Assembly: GCF_035712165.1 (NCBI RefSeq)
Contig: NZ_DASTBH010000122.1
Coordinates: 1 to 64,000, forward strand
Length of the DNA: 64,000 bases
From: DASYTH01 sp035712165
GTDB lineage: Bacteria; Actinomycetota; Actinomycetes; Mycobacteriales; Pseudonocardiaceae
Direction: 5' to 3'
Shown: one piece after another, positions 9,153-18,118 of the stretch
Layout of the letters: each line of letters opens with the position of its first letter
Position numbering within the stretch: position 1 is the first letter of the stretch
Position numbers and translations under genes: made by a program
Notes under the pieces: generated by a model
Told to the model about the DNA's origin: nothing
Databases searched by the model: none
What the model saw: the letters and a program-made list of their open reading frames with translations, nothing else

Positions 9153-11036
9153 GCACTCGATGATCGTCTCCGCCTTGCGGAAACCGTGCTGCTCGCCGGC
9201 GAAGGCCAGGTAGGTGTGCGGCACGTCCCGGTCGCGCAACGCCGACAGCAGCAGTTGGGCCTGGGCCGGCGGGCAGATCTCGTCCTCGAGTCCTTGCAGC
9301 AGCACGAAGGGCGTCCGGATCCGGTGCGCGTGCGCGAGCGGCGAGACGTGCTGGTACCGGGCCCGGGCCGCCGGCCACGGCCCGATCAGGCTGTCCAGGT
9401 AGCGGGACTCGAAGTCGTGCGTGCCCCGGATGCGCCACCGCACCGGATCCAGCACCGGGTAGTAGATCGCGGCCGCCCGGTACAGCTCCGGGTGCGCGGC
9501 GAGGGAGGCCGCCGAGGTCCAGCCGCCCGCGCTGCCGCCCCGGATCCCGATCCGGTCCGGGTCCGCCACCCCGCGCGCGGCCAGCGCCCGCGCCGCCGTG
9601 GCACAGTCGCGCACGTCCACCACACCCCAGTTGCCGCGCAACCGGTCCCGGTAGTCCCGGCCGTATCCGGTGGAGCCGCCGTACTGCACGTCCACCACCC
9701 CGATGCCCCGGCTGGTGAAGAAGGCGATCTCCAGGTTGGCCACCTGCTGGCTGCGGCTGGTCGGCCCGCCGTGCACGTGCACCAGGAACGGCGGCAGCTC
9801 GCCCGGCGGCGCGGTGAAGTCCGGGTTGTGCGGCGGGTAGACGAACGCGTGCACGGTTTCCCCGGCCGGGCCGGTAAAACTCGCCGGGCCGCCGGACGGA
9901 AGGTAGGCGGCGTGGGCCAGTTCGGCCGGCCGCAGCACCTCGATCCCGGAGTGGTCCGGGTCGGCGAGCACCACGGTGCGCCGATGCCGCGGACCGGCGG
10001 CGGTGGCCGCGACCCGCCGGCCGTCGGTGGCCAGCGCGGCCCATTCCGTGTACGGATCGCCGATGTCACGCAGCGAGCCGTCCTTCTCCAGCACCGCGAG
10101 CCGGCGCGCACCGGTGCCGTGCACGACGAACAGCCGCCCGTCGCCGGCCGGCAGGAACCAGCGCGCGCCGATTCGCCACAGTGCCTCGCCGAACTCCTCG
10201 GCGCGCGGGCACAGGTTGCGTTCCCGGCCGTTCAGGCCGATCTCGTGGATGTTCCACCAGCCGTCCGGGTCGCTGAGCACGTAGAGCGTGTCGGCCCGGT
10301 CCGGCGCCCATTCGACCTGCCCGACCGCCAGGCCGGGGCCGCCGGTGACCCGCCGGGCGGATCCGAGGGTGCCGTCGGCCAGCACCGGCGCGCACATCAG
10401 TTCCGTGCCGTCCCACGGCATCCCCGGGTGGTCCCAGCCGATCCAGGCGACCCGGCCGCCGTCCGGGGCGAGCCGGGGTCCGGTCATGAAGTGGTGGCTG
10501 TGCGCGAGCACCCGCACCGCGCCCGTTGCCCGCGCCGCCCGCCCGTCCAGCGGCAGCGCGACCAGGTCGCGGTGCACGTCGTCCGGGTCCGGCCCGGTGA
10601 TCGACTCGCGCAGGCACCACACCTCGGCGCCGACGACGGTGAAGTCGGCGTACCGGGCGCCTGCGGGCAGTTCCGGGCGCGGGCTGATCGGCGTCGGCGC
10701 CTGGTCCGGCCGGGCCAGGTAGACCCGTTGGTCGTCCCAGTTGGTGAACACGAACCCGTCGGCCGGGCCGGAACCCAGTGCCAGCCAGGGCCGCCCGCCG
10801 TACTCGATCACCCGGGTGCGCACGTTCCACTCCGGACCCAGCACGTCGGCGAGCGTGCCGTCGGTCCGGCGCCGCACCAGCGCGCCGCGACCGCCCTGCG
10901 CCGGGCGGCTCTCCACCCACCACACCTCGTCGCCGACGAACCCGACGTACTCGATCAGCGCCTCGCCGGCCGCCACGTCGGCGGCGGTGATCGGCGAGGC
11001 CCAACGGCCGTAGGGCGCGCTGCGCGGTCGGTCCAT
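9096..11036 (-). CDS. S9 family (prolyl oligopeptidase) serine peptidase
   Basis: A 646-residue cytoplasmic serine peptidase of the dipeptidyl/acylaminoacyl-peptidase type. An N-terminal beta-propeller-like region (about 1-390) precedes an alpha/beta hydrolase domain with the nucleophile in GIRGGSAGGW (Ser about 480), Asp in LEDEICPP (about 600) and His in GEQHGF (about 630). VHVHGGPTS is the usual oxyanion strand. These enzymes cleave short peptides, often after Pro or from the N-terminus. The ATG at 11036 lies 11 nt after the stop of the epimerase gene, and the gene ends the long minus-strand operon. In a cluster with peptide ligases and a dipeptide epimerase it may trim or activate the peptide product. 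Confidence 0.92.
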   Translation of the reverse strand: MDRPRSAPYGRWASPITAADVAAGEALIEYVGFVGDEVWWVESRPAQGGRGALVRRRTDGTLADVLGPEWNVRTRVIEYGGRPWLALGSGPADGFVFTNWDDQRVYLARPDQAPTPISPRPELPAGARYADFTVVGAEVWCLRESITGPDPDDVHRDLVALPLDGRAARATGAVRVLAHSHHFMTGPRLAPDGGRVAWIGWDHPGMPWDGTELMCAPVLADGTLGSARRVTGGPGLAVGQVEWAPDRADTLYVLSDPDGWWNIHEIGLNGRERNLCPRAEEFGEALWRIGARWFLPAGDGRLFVVHGTGARRLAVLEKDGSLRDIGDPYTEWAALATDGRRVAATAAGPRHRRTVVLADPDHSGIEVLRPAELAHAAYLPSGGPASFTGPAGETVHAFVYPPHNPDFTAPPGELPPFLVHVHGGPTSRSQQVANLEIAFFTSRGIGVVDVQYGGSTGYGRDYRDRLRGNWGVVDVRDCATAARALAARGVADPDRIGIRGGSAGGWTSAASLAAHPELYRAAAIYYPVLDPVRWRIRGTHDFESRYLDSLIGPWPAARARYQHVSPLAHAHRIRTPFVLLQGLEDEICPPAQAQLLLSALRDRDVPHTYLAFAGEQHGFRKAETIIECLRAELALYTSVFTRQQAA

Positions 11037-11047
11037 GATGCCGCCCT

Positions 11048-12019
11048 CTAGAAGGTGATGGTGGGGATGCCGGGCCTGCTGCTGTCCAGCCGGTAGGCCG
11101 GCACGGCCGGATGGTCCGGGCTGACCCAGAAGTGCCCGTCGAGGTCGGTCCAGTCGGCCCGGCCGGACAGCTGTGCCGCATAGGCGATGGCCCGGGGCGG
11201 TTCCAGGTAGCAGCCGAGCATCCGGGTGGCGCCGCGCGCGGTGAGATGGTCCAGCGCCCGGCGGGCCGGCAGCAGCCCGCCGAGCTTCATCACCTTCACG
11301 TTGGCGCCGCCGGCGGTCTCGGCGGCCCGCTCGACGTCGGCCTGGCTGCCGATGCCCTCGTCCAGCACCATCGCGGTGGCCGGCAGCGCGGCCCGGATTC
11401 CGCGCAGCAGAGCCGGATCGGCCACCGGGTCCTCCAGCACGGCGGGGGCGACGGCGATCACGAGCGGGCGCAGGGCGAGCCAGTCGGCGCGGGTCCAGCC
11501 ACGGTTGACGTCCAAGATCACCGGACCGCGCACCCCGACCAGGTCGCGCAGCACGGCCGCGTCGTCCGGGCCGCCGAGCTTGACCTTCACCGGCCCGGCG
11601 GCGGGCAACGGCGCGCCGATCGGCACCGTGGTGACCAGGCCGACGATGCCGGGCTCGGGCAGCCCGAGCAGCCGCCACACCGGCAGCCCACGCAGCCGCG
11701 CGGCCCGGTCCAGGAACGCCATCTCGACCAGCATCCGGGCCGGGGCGGACACCGCCGCCGTGCGCAGCCGGGCGTCCAGCCGGCCCGGGTCGGTGCTGTC
11801 CGGGTCGGCGGCCAGCGTTTCGGCCAGACCGTTGGCTTGCGCGGCGATGGCCGGACCGTCCTGGTCGTAGCCGGCGTCGGCGGAGATCTCGCCAGCGCCC
11901 ACCACGGAGTCTCTTGTGGACAGTTCGAGGGTGACCAGATCCACGGCGCTGGTGGTCATATGGGACACCGGGAACGGGCGGACCAGTGGTCGCGTGTGGA
12001 CGGTGGTGACGACGCGCAC
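11048..12019 (-). CDS. Dipeptide epimerase (enolase superfamily)
   Basis: A 323-residue member of the muconate-lactonizing/dipeptide epimerase branch of the enolase superfamily, which inverts the alpha carbon of the C-terminal residue of a dipeptide. Acid/base and metal residues are recognisable: the KxK motif in PVKVKLGG (about residue 145), Asp in LDVNRGW (about 167), Glu in LEDP (about 193), Asp in LDEG (about 217) and Lys in VKVMKLGG (about 241). TDLDGHFW (about 296) contains the D-x-D pair that in dipeptide epimerases binds the substrate amino group. It follows the ATP-grasp gene by 9 bp. Placement beside a BacD-type ligase suggests L-to-D epimerisation of a ligated dipeptide. Confidence 0.88.
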   Translation of the reverse strand: MRVVTTVHTRPLVRPFPVSHMTTSAVDLVTLELSTRDSVVGAGEISADAGYDQDGPAIAAQANGLAETLAADPDSTDPGRLDARLRTAAVSAPARMLVEMAFLDRAARLRGLPVWRLLGLPEPGIVGLVTTVPIGAPLPAAGPVKVKLGGPDDAAVLRDLVGVRGPVILDVNRGWTRADWLALRPLVIAVAPAVLEDPVADPALLRGIRAALPATAMVLDEGIGSQADVERAAETAGGANVKVMKLGGLLPARRALDHLTARGATRMLGCYLEPPRAIAYAAQLSGRADWTDLDGHFWVSPDHPAVPAYRLDSSRPGIPTITF

Positions 12020-12028
12020 GGGACCTCC

Positions 12029-13267
12029 TCAGGCCATCGCGAAGGTGACCGCGCCGGCCAGCTCGCGGGCGATGGCGGCGGCCTGCCGCGGGGTGCCGGC
12101 GCCGACGACGATCTCACCGAGCCGGTCCTGCGAGTCGCGCACCGGCCCGATCTCCATGCCCGGCTCGGCCGCGCACCGGGCGTGCAGCACGGCCGGGTGC
12201 GCGGCCACCTCGTCCCATCCCCGGACCGCGACGAGCCGGCCGGGCGGCGCGGTCAGGAAGCGGACCGCCGCACCCCGGGTCGGGACCAGCCGGCTCTCGT
12301 CGATCCGCCGGCCGAGCACGTCGTCGTAGACCAGCCCGAACAGCTCCAGTCCGGGAATCGCGTGCTGGAGCAGCACATGGATCCAGTCGCCGCCGTTGCG
12401 CACATGCACCTCGCCGAGCACCACGCCGGCCGTGGTGCGCCACGCCTCGACGTGGAACAGGCCGTAGCGCAGACCGAGGGCCTTGAGCGCGGCCGAGGTC
12501 TCGGCGGCCAGTTCGGCGCGCGCCGGATCCGGGATCGGCGCCGGAAGCACGTGGCCGGCTTCTACGAACAGCGGATCCAGCAGTTCCTTGGCGGTCACGG
12601 CGAGCACTCGCGGCTCGCCGCCGAGGAACACGCCCTCGACGCTGAACTCGATGCCGGTGACGAACTCCTCGACCAGGAACGGACCCGGCCCGGGCAGTGC
12701 CGCGACGGCCGCGGCCAGTTCGCCCGGGGCGCTCACCCTGCACACGCCCGCGCTGCCCATGGCGTCGCGCGGCTTGACCACCCACGGTCCGGTGGTCCGG
12801 GCGAGGAAGCCGGCCGCCTCGGCAAGGTCGTGGCACAACCTGCAGGCGGGCTGGCGGAACCCGGCTTCGCCCAGCGCGGCCCGGCACAGGTCCTTGTTGC
12901 GCACGGTGCGCACCGCCTCCGGCGGGTTGCCCGGCGCGCCGACGGCGGCGGCCACCTCGGCGGTGGCCACCTGGGCGTACTCGCGCACGCCGAGCACCAC
13001 GTCGAACCGCTGCCCGGCGGCGGCCCGGCGCCGGGCCCAGGCGGCGGACTCGGCCGGGCGCTCGAAGTCGACCGGCCAGGACGCGTCGGCCAGCCAGCCG
13101 ACCGCCGGGGTGGCCGCGAGCGTTGCGGTCTGGTTGGTCTGGTGGGTGACCAGGCCGCGGGCGCGACCCTGGGCCAGCGCCTGCACGGCCACGTCCACGC
13201 CGAGCGGGATCGCGCCCGCGCCGCCCACCAGGACCAGCGTCGGGTCGGCCGACCGGGCATCTCTCAT
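12029..13267 (-). CDS. ATP-grasp ligase, L-amino acid ligase (BacD-like)
   Basis: A 412-residue ATP-grasp enzyme resembling L-amino acid alpha-ligases, which form dipeptides via an acyl phosphate. Visible features are the N-terminal LVLVGGAGAIPLG, the ATP-binding lysine region PWVVKPRDAMGSAGVCRV (about residues 165-182), the FLVEEFVTGIEFSVEGV strand (about 206) and the metal-binding end LGEVHVRNGGDWI, where Glu and Asn are typical ligands. The start is ATG 13267, which sits inside a TGGCAA element, so a repressor bound there would block translation initiation as well as transcription. The dipeptide epimerase and S9 peptidase follow in the same operon. Confidence 0.87.
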   Translation of the reverse strand: MRDARSADPTLVLVGGAGAIPLGVDVAVQALAQGRARGLVTHQTNQTATLAATPAVGWLADASWPVDFERPAESAAWARRRAAAGQRFDVVLGVREYAQVATAEVAAAVGAPGNPPEAVRTVRNKDLCRAALGEAGFRQPACRLCHDLAEAAGFLARTTGPWVVKPRDAMGSAGVCRVSAPGELAAAVAALPGPGPFLVEEFVTGIEFSVEGVFLGGEPRVLAVTAKELLDPLFVEAGHVLPAPIPDPARAELAAETSAALKALGLRYGLFHVEAWRTTAGVVLGEVHVRNGGDWIHVLLQHAIPGLELFGLVYDDVLGRRIDESRLVPTRGAAVRFLTAPPGRLVAVRGWDEVAAHPAVLHARCAAEPGMEIGPVRDSQDRLGEIVVGAGTPRQAAAIARELAGAVTFAMA

Positions 13268-13302
13268 GGCAACACATTGCCTTTCCATTGCCATGCTGGC
13301 AA
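13267..13302 (-). promoter_or_regulatory. Cluster of four TTGCCA/TGGCAA elements before the BacD-like ligase
   Basis: TGGCAA 13267-13272, TTGCCT 13277-13282, TTGCCA 13288-13293 and TGGCAA 13297-13302 fill most of the 52-bp gap between the class V PLP gene and the ATP-grasp gene, up to and including its start codon. The last two form an inverted pair. This is the densest cluster of the motif in the window and marks a probable internal promoter of the minus-strand operon. Confidence 0.55.
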
Positions 13303-13319
13303 CCTGGCTCCAGCGCGGC

Positions 13320-14438
13320 TCATCGGGTCGTCCAGCGCAGCGCCCGGCCGAACGTCTCGATGTCGGCGAGCGTGTTGTAGTGGTGCACCGAGGTCCGGAC
13401 GAACCGGTCGACGCCGGCCAGCGACAGCGGGGTATGGGCGCCGAGGCCGACCCAGCCGGTGACACCGCACTCGGCCAGCCCGTCGCGGATCAGTTCCGGG
13501 CTCGCGTCCCGGTGCGTGAAGGCCACGATCCCGGCCCGCCGCGCCCCGGGTGCGAGCAGCCGCGCGCCCGGCTGTTGGCAAACGGTTTCCAACAGCGCTC
13601 CGAACACCTCGGCCGGCGCCCCGTCCGGCCGGGCCAGGGCGTGCTCGGCGGCGGCCAGCAGGCCGAGCACGACCGCGTTGTTGCGCTCGGCGGTCTCGAA
13701 CCGGGCCGCGGTCTCGGTGGTGAGCCGGTGCGAGTGCAGCGAGTCGGCCCGCGCGACGTGCAGGTCGTGGAACGGCACCTCGATCCGGTCCCACAGGTGC
13801 GGCCGGACGTAGGCGAACCCGCTGCCCCGGGGGCCGCGCAGGAACTTGCGTCCGGCGGCGGTCAACGCGTGGCAGCCGATCGCGGTCACGTCCACCGGAA
13901 GCTGCCCGACGGTCTGGCAGGCGTCCACCACGTACACCGCCTCCGAGCCGGCCAGCAGCGCGCCGACCTCCTCGACCGGCTGCACCACCCCGAGCCCGGA
14001 AGGCATGTGCACCACCGAAACCAGCGCCACCCGCTCATCCAGCCGGGACCGCATCCAGTCCAGGTCGAGGTCGCCGCCGGGCCGGGTCGGCACCACCTCC
14101 AGCCGGCCACCGCACCGCTGCGCCAGCCGCTGCAGGGCGATCAGGTTGCCGGCGTACTCGTAGGGCGTGAGCCAGAACCGGCTGCCGGCCGGCACCCGCA
14201 GGTGGCACACGATCCGGCACCAGGCATCGGTGGCGCTGCCGAACAGCGCGATGTCCTCGGCCCGCGCCCCGATCACCCGGCCGAGCCGCTCGTAGACCCG
14301 CCGCTCGAGGTCGGCCGCGTGGGCCGCCTCCGCCTCGTACGGTCCCAACTCGACCTCGGCCGCCAGGTAGCCGGCCATCGCCCGGTGCACGCCCGGCGCC
14401 GGGATCGCCGCCCCGGCGGTGTTCAGATGAACTCGCAT
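13320..14438 (-). CDS. Class V PLP-dependent aminotransferase-fold enzyme
   Basis: A 372-residue fold-type I PLP enzyme of the class V family (cysteine desulfurase, isopenicillin N epimerase and C-S lyase relatives). The aldimine Asp lies in YVVDACQTVGQLPVDV (about residue 175) and the PLP lysine in TAAGRKFLRGPRGSGF (about 200). No conserved cysteine loop typical of SufS is apparent before the C-terminus, which argues against a plain desulfurase and for an epimerase or C-S lyase-like reaction. Its ATG overlaps the TGA of the upstream ATP-grasp gene by 1 nt, so translation is coupled. The substrate is unknown; an amino-acid building block is likely. Confidence 0.83.
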   Translation of the reverse strand: MRVHLNTAGAAIPAPGVHRAMAGYLAAEVELGPYEAEAAHAADLERRVYERLGRVIGARAEDIALFGSATDAWCRIVCHLRVPAGSRFWLTPYEYAGNLIALQRLAQRCGGRLEVVPTRPGGDLDLDWMRSRLDERVALVSVVHMPSGLGVVQPVEEVGALLAGSEAVYVVDACQTVGQLPVDVTAIGCHALTAAGRKFLRGPRGSGFAYVRPHLWDRIEVPFHDLHVARADSLHSHRLTTETAARFETAERNNAVVLGLLAAAEHALARPDGAPAEVFGALLETVCQQPGARLLAPGARRAGIVAFTHRDASPELIRDGLAECGVTGWVGLGAHTPLSLAGVDRFVRTSVHHYNTLADIETFGRALRWTTR

Positions 14439-15694
14439 CAGCGCAACCGGTACACCCGGTCCTTGAGGCCCTGGATGGCCGCGTAGTCGGCGTGCATGGC
14501 CGCCCGGCCGCCGGTCATGAAGATCCGCAGCGGGCTGCCGAGCAGGTCGGCGGTCGGCCGCATCCGCCTGCCCGGCGCCAGTTTCACGTTGAGCAGGTGC
14601 ACGGTCGGCAACGCCGAGATGGTGTCCACCACCGCCTGGTCCACGCCCGCGATCTCACCGTCGAGCGTGGTCGCGGTGTTGTGCACGATCGCGTCCTGCC
14701 GCCGGGTGTAGATCCGGCCGGCATAGCGTTGGGTGAACTCCGCCGGTCGCGCGTAGGCCAGCGCGATCAGGTCGGCCTGGTTGGCGCCCAGACACACGTC
14801 GTGGAAGCCCGGGTTCATGTTTCCGTTGAGCCGCGCGCCGATCTCCACCAGCGCCGGGCCGTCCGGTGTCATCATCACCTCGGCGTGCGCGGGGCCGTGC
14901 GCGATGTTCAGCGCCGCCAGCACCCCGTCCACGTAGCCGATCAGGTCCGGCACCGGGAACGCGCTCGGATCCTGCAGCACGTCCTTGTCGTAGATGTTGC
15001 GGCCGGTCGGCAGCATGGTCTTCTCGTACTGCCAGACCCCGCACACGTACCGCCGGCCGGCCACGCTCACCGTGTCCACGATGTACTCGGTGCCGGACAG
15101 GTAGGACTGCACCAGTGCCTCGGTGTTGGCCAGGTCGAAGATGTCCCGCGCGGCAAGCACCCGCGCGGCCGCGGCGGCCACCTCGCCCGCGTCCCGGCAG
15201 ATGTAGACGTTGTCCGTCGAGGCGGAGCTCAGCGGCTTGACCACGACCGGATACCGCCCGTGCCGCACCGCCCAGTCCACGATCGCGGCGGGTTCGGCGC
15301 TCTTGAACTGCGCGGCGCAGTGCAGCCCGGCCGCGCGCACCGTCTCGATCATCCGGTACTTGTCCCGCCGCGCCGCCGAGAGCGCCGACCCGTTGCTGGC
15401 CAGGCCGAGCCGCTCGGAGAGCAGGTCGGCCAGCGGGACCCCGGGCTCCTGCCCGGCCAGCACCGCGACCGGCGCGTAGTCCCGCAGGGTCGCCACCATG
15501 TCGTCCACGTCCCGGCACACCAGATTGTCCACATAGGACTCAAGGTTCGGCAGGAGCATGGTCGGCATCAGCTCCGGGGTGCTCTGAACGTGCACCACCC
15601 GCACGCCGAGCCGGGCGAAGGCGGCGGGCAGGAAGTTCCCGGTCGAGTAGCCGTCCACGATGACGGCCACGGGACCGGTTCGCCGTGTTGTCAC
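14438..15694 (-). CDS. ATP-grasp ligase, paralogue A
   Basis: A 418-residue ATP-grasp protein, clearly paralogous to the one at 19409-20665: both are 418 residues and share VVHVQSTPELM, VLAGQEPGVPLAD, SAARRDKY, YPVVVKPL and GANQADL. The Lys of VVKPL and the Glu/Asn end in LVEIGARLNGNM are the expected ATP and metal ligands. Such enzymes join a carboxylate to an amine via acyl phosphate. The start is GTG 15694 after GAGGAGGAACCCT, an excellent ribosome binding site. It lies between the ProDH-like and class V genes in the minus-strand operon. Substrates are not predictable by eye, but the paralogue pair suggests two successive, related couplings. Confidence 0.85.
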   Translation of the reverse strand: MTTRRTGPVAVIVDGYSTGNFLPAAFARLGVRVVHVQSTPELMPTMLLPNLESYVDNLVCRDVDDMVATLRDYAPVAVLAGQEPGVPLADLLSERLGLASNGSALSAARRDKYRMIETVRAAGLHCAAQFKSAEPAAIVDWAVRHGRYPVVVKPLSSASTDNVYICRDAGEVAAAAARVLAARDIFDLANTEALVQSYLSGTEYIVDTVSVAGRRYVCGVWQYEKTMLPTGRNIYDKDVLQDPSAFPVPDLIGYVDGVLAALNIAHGPAHAEVMMTPDGPALVEIGARLNGNMNPGFHDVCLGANQADLIALAYARPAEFTQRYAGRIYTRRQDAIVHNTATTLDGEIAGVDQAVVDTISALPTVHLLNVKLAPGRRMRPTADLLGSPLRIFMTGGRAAMHADYAAIQGLKDRVYRLR

Positions 15695-15705
15695 AGGGTT
15701 CCTCC

Positions 15706-16680
15706 TCAGTACTCGCCACCGAACCGGATCCGGCCCGGCTCGGCGAGGTCGGCGAGCGCGGTGAACACGTTGCGCGGGTACTCCGAGAGCCGGTGCAGGA
15801 AGTGCAGCCACCAGTTCGCGCCGTAGACGGCGGCCACCCGGCAGGGCACGCCGCGCTCCCGGTACCGGCGCAGCAGGGCCGGTTGCTGGCCGTGCAGCAT
15901 CTCGATCTCGGCCAGCCGCCCGGTGATCCCGCGCCGGTCCAGCAAACTCAGCAGGGCGGCGTCGTGCGTGCCGCAGGCCAGCAGCACGCCCCGGTCGAGC
16001 AGGGTTTCGGCCAGGGCGGCATAGCGTTCGTTGAGCGCCGGACCGCGCGGCATGGCCACCGCGCCCGCCTCCCGGTACACCCCCTTGACCAACCGGATCC
16101 GGCGGCCCGGCCGGGCGACGGCAACCAGGTCGGTGTCGGTGCGGTACAGGTGCGCCTGCATGGTCAGCCCGAGGTTGTCGTGCCGGGGCGCCAGTTCGGC
16201 GAACACACCGATGATCGCCTCGACCAGGTCGCTGCGTTCCATGCTGAGCACGACCGGCAGGTCCCGTTCCGCGGCCGCGCGCAGGATCCGTTCGGTGTTG
16301 GCGATCGCGAGCTCGCGGGAGACGAGCAGCCCGACGTTGGACAGGTCGAAGCCGAGCTGCACCGGCCGGTCCGCCTCGGCGATCACCGCCAGGTACTCCC
16401 GGCAGATGCCCTCGATCTCGGCCGGGTCGGTGACCTCCTCGCCGACGTACTCCACACCGAGCCGGTAACCCTTGGCGGACAACGTGGACAGCCGCGGCCA
16501 CAGCTCCGGCCGGTCGGCGGCCACGATGTAGCGGCTGGCCGGCGCGGCGAGCAGCCGGCGCAGCCCGGCGGAGCGCAGGAAGCCCGCCCGCAGGCCCGGA
16601 TCGGCGGCCAGCGCCTTGAGCGCCGCGGCCGCGGTGGTCAGCTCGGCGGCCGGAACGTCGACGGGTGACAGCGTGGACAT
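15706..16680 (-). CDS. Proline dehydrogenase-like flavoenzyme
   Basis: A 324-residue FAD-dependent enzyme of the ProDH (beta/alpha)8-barrel family, which oxidises proline to pyrroline-5-carboxylate. Family strands include DLSNVGLL, LTMQAHLYRTDTDLV, RIRLVKGVYRE (KG(A/V)Y motif) and CGTHDAALLS. The C-terminal motif, normally YxxRRxxE, appears here as WWLHFLHRLSEYPRN. The Arg pair is replaced by H-R, so the ring-carboxylate contact may differ and the substrate may not be free proline. It is preceded by the desaturase gene (10-bp gap) and followed by the ATP-grasp gene. No P5C dehydrogenase is nearby, which favours a biosynthetic rather than catabolic role. Confidence 0.85.
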   Translation of the reverse strand: MSTLSPVDVPAAELTTAAAALKALAADPGLRAGFLRSAGLRRLLAAPASRYIVAADRPELWPRLSTLSAKGYRLGVEYVGEEVTDPAEIEGICREYLAVIAEADRPVQLGFDLSNVGLLVSRELAIANTERILRAAAERDLPVVLSMERSDLVEAIIGVFAELAPRHDNLGLTMQAHLYRTDTDLVAVARPGRRIRLVKGVYREAGAVAMPRGPALNERYAALAETLLDRGVLLACGTHDAALLSLLDRRGITGRLAEIEMLHGQQPALLRRYRERGVPCRVAAVYGANWWLHFLHRLSEYPRNVFTALADLAEPGRIRFGGEY

Positions 16681-16690
16681 CCGACTCTCC

Positions 16691-17797
16691 TCAGGTGCCC
16701 AGCTGCCGGCGGGAGATCGCGGCCAGCTCGGCGAAGCTGCGGTCCACCGCGCGCGGGTCGCCGCCCGCCCGCCGCCAGTCGCGGTACTTGGCCGCGTAGC
16801 TGATCAGGGTCTCCTTGTGCCGGCCGCCCCGGGACCGGGTGACGATGCCCGCCCACAACCCGTCCCAGCTGGCGTAGGCCTCGTCCCCGAGCAGCACCCG
16901 GTGGGCCTTGCGCATGTTCCAGAACGGCACGCCGGTGTTGAGGTGGTGCACCAGGTGGAAGTTGTCGTTGTGCCGGCCGAGCAGGAACCGCTCGATCGCC
17001 CAGCCGTGCCGGTTGCGGGTCATCAGGATCTGCCGGTTCTCGCTCTCCGGCAACGGATAGTGCTCGGCGAGCTCGGAGAGCCAGCCCACCGCGATCGCCG
17101 TCGTGAACAGCGGCACGAGCCAGAACAGCACGAACTCCAGCAGGAAGCCGCCGAGCGCGAGCGGGGTGAGGATGCCGGTCCAGACCCCCAGCAGCAGCCA
17201 GCGTTCCGCGCGCAGGCTGATCGGCATCGACACGGCGACCTGGTCCTGACGGAACAGCAACCGGTCCTCGACCACGTAACGCACGTACCGGGCCGACCGC
17301 AGGCCGAACACCGCCAGCAGAATGTTGCGCAGGAAGAACGCGCGGCTGGACACGGCCGGGTCGTAGATGCCGCACTCGCGGTGGAAGCCGTAGTCCGGAT
17401 CCTTCGCCTCGTCACCCAGGAACCGGTGGTGGAAACCGATATGGGAGCTGCGGTACGGGTTGTACATGTGGAACACGAGGTGTCCGGAGAACACCGTGCC
17501 GAGCACGACGTTGAGCAGACCGTTGCGGGCCAGGACCTTGTGCGAGGCCTCGTGCAGGAGGTTGACCAGCGCACGCTGCGTCGAGCCGATCAGGATCAGG
17601 GCGAGCGGGTAGAACCAGTAGGAGACGCCGACACACAGGAAGACCGCGACCGCGACCACGGCATAGTCGAAGAGCAGGCCGAGGATCGCGTGATGGTTGT
17701 CCAGCTTGCACAACGCGCGCAGCTCACGGCGGATCCGGGGCGAGAGCCGGCCGAAGTCGAGCCGCGGCTGGGCAGCGTCGGATGACAGCACGGTCAT
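16691..17797 (-). CDS. Membrane fatty acid desaturase/hydroxylase-like protein
   Basis: A 368-residue integral membrane di-iron oxygenase of the fatty acid desaturase superfamily. Three histidine boxes are visible: HEASH (about residue 81), HIGFHH (about 119) and HLVHH (about 276). Hydrophobic segments surround about 40-75 and 195-235. Such enzymes desaturate or hydroxylate lipids or carrier-linked chains. The ATG at 17797 follows GGAGGAAC. It is the first full-length gene of the minus-strand operon and lies 114 nt downstream of the 16-codon ORF. No lipid gene is adjacent, so tailoring of the cluster product is the simpler guess. Substrate unknown. Confidence 0.88.
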   Translation of the reverse strand: MTVLSSDAAQPRLDFGRLSPRIRRELRALCKLDNHHAILGLLFDYAVVAVAVFLCVGVSYWFYPLALILIGSTQRALVNLLHEASHKVLARNGLLNVVLGTVFSGHLVFHMYNPYRSSHIGFHHRFLGDEAKDPDYGFHRECGIYDPAVSSRAFFLRNILLAVFGLRSARYVRYVVEDRLLFRQDQVAVSMPISLRAERWLLLGVWTGILTPLALGGFLLEFVLFWLVPLFTTAIAVGWLSELAEHYPLPESENRQILMTRNRHGWAIERFLLGRHNDNFHLVHHLNTGVPFWNMRKAHRVLLGDEAYASWDGLWAGIVTRSRGGRHKETLISYAAKYRDWRRAGGDPRAVDRSFAELAAISRRQLGT

Positions 17798-17911
17798 AGG
17801 GGAGTTCCTCCAGTTGGGGTCGCACGCAGGCGGAAGGCCCCGGCGGGCTTGCCTCGCGTGGGCGCGCTGAAGCGGACCGTCAGGCGGTCTGGGGGTGGGT
17901 GGGAACCGGTG

Positions 17912-17962
17912 CTACGGCCAGTCGATGTCCAGCGACAGCGGCTCGGCTGCGTGGTGACTCAT
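17912..17962 (-). CDS. 16-residue peptide ORF (candidate signal, leader or substrate peptide)
   Basis: ATG to TAG encodes MSHHAAEPLSLDIDWP. The ATG is preceded by GGAGGCGACAG, one of the best ribosome binding sites in the cluster, and by a promoter-like pair at 17987-18015 giving a short 5' UTR. It has no signal peptide or membrane segment. It is divergent from an HTH-TPR regulator of RRNPP-like architecture and heads the desaturase-to-ligase operon. The acidic, Trp-containing C-terminus and tiny size resemble leaderless signalling peptides such as streptococcal ComS, which also pairs with an HTH-TPR regulator; that is analogy only. Alternatives are an attenuator leader ORF or a ribosomal substrate for the ATP-grasp enzymes. 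Confidence 0.6.
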   Translation of the reverse strand: MSHHAAEPLSLDIDWP

Positions 17963-17986
17963 CTGTCGCCTCCGTTCTTCGATTCG

Positions 17987-18015
17987 AGTAAACGGGCGGG
18001 CGACGGCGTTGACAA
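17987..18015 (-). promoter_or_regulatory. Promoter for the peptide ORF and desaturase operon
   Basis: On the minus strand TTGTCA (18010-18015, 5 of 6 to the -35 consensus) is followed after exactly 17 bp by TTTACT (17987-17992, 4 of 6 to the -10 consensus). Initiation would fall about 20 nt before the ribosome binding site of the 16-codon ORF, which supports that ORF being the first translated unit of the operon. Confidence 0.55.
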
Positions 18016-18074
18016 GGGTTGACCACAAAGTTGTCGCCAGTGCCAAGGAAGACTCAATCAGTTGACAAGCGGAC

Positions 18075-18103
18075 TTAACTTAGTCACACTGATTCCGGAT
18101 AAA
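18075..18103 (+). promoter_or_regulatory. Candidate promoter of the HTH-TPR regulator
   Basis: TTAACT (18075-18080) and GATAAA (18098-18103) are 17 bp apart, each 4 of 6 to consensus. Initiation near 18110 would place the TGGCAA/TTGCCA elements at 18119-18156 just downstream, a position suited to autorepression. The match is modest. Confidence 0.35.
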
Positions 18104-18118
18104 GTCGGACGTCACAGG

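Noticed and set aside
17875..17889. GACCG/CGGTC hairpin between the 16-codon ORF and the desaturase gene as an attenuator
   Set aside because: The stem is only 5 bp and has no T tract or alternative pairing that I can identify; attenuation is therefore not claimed.
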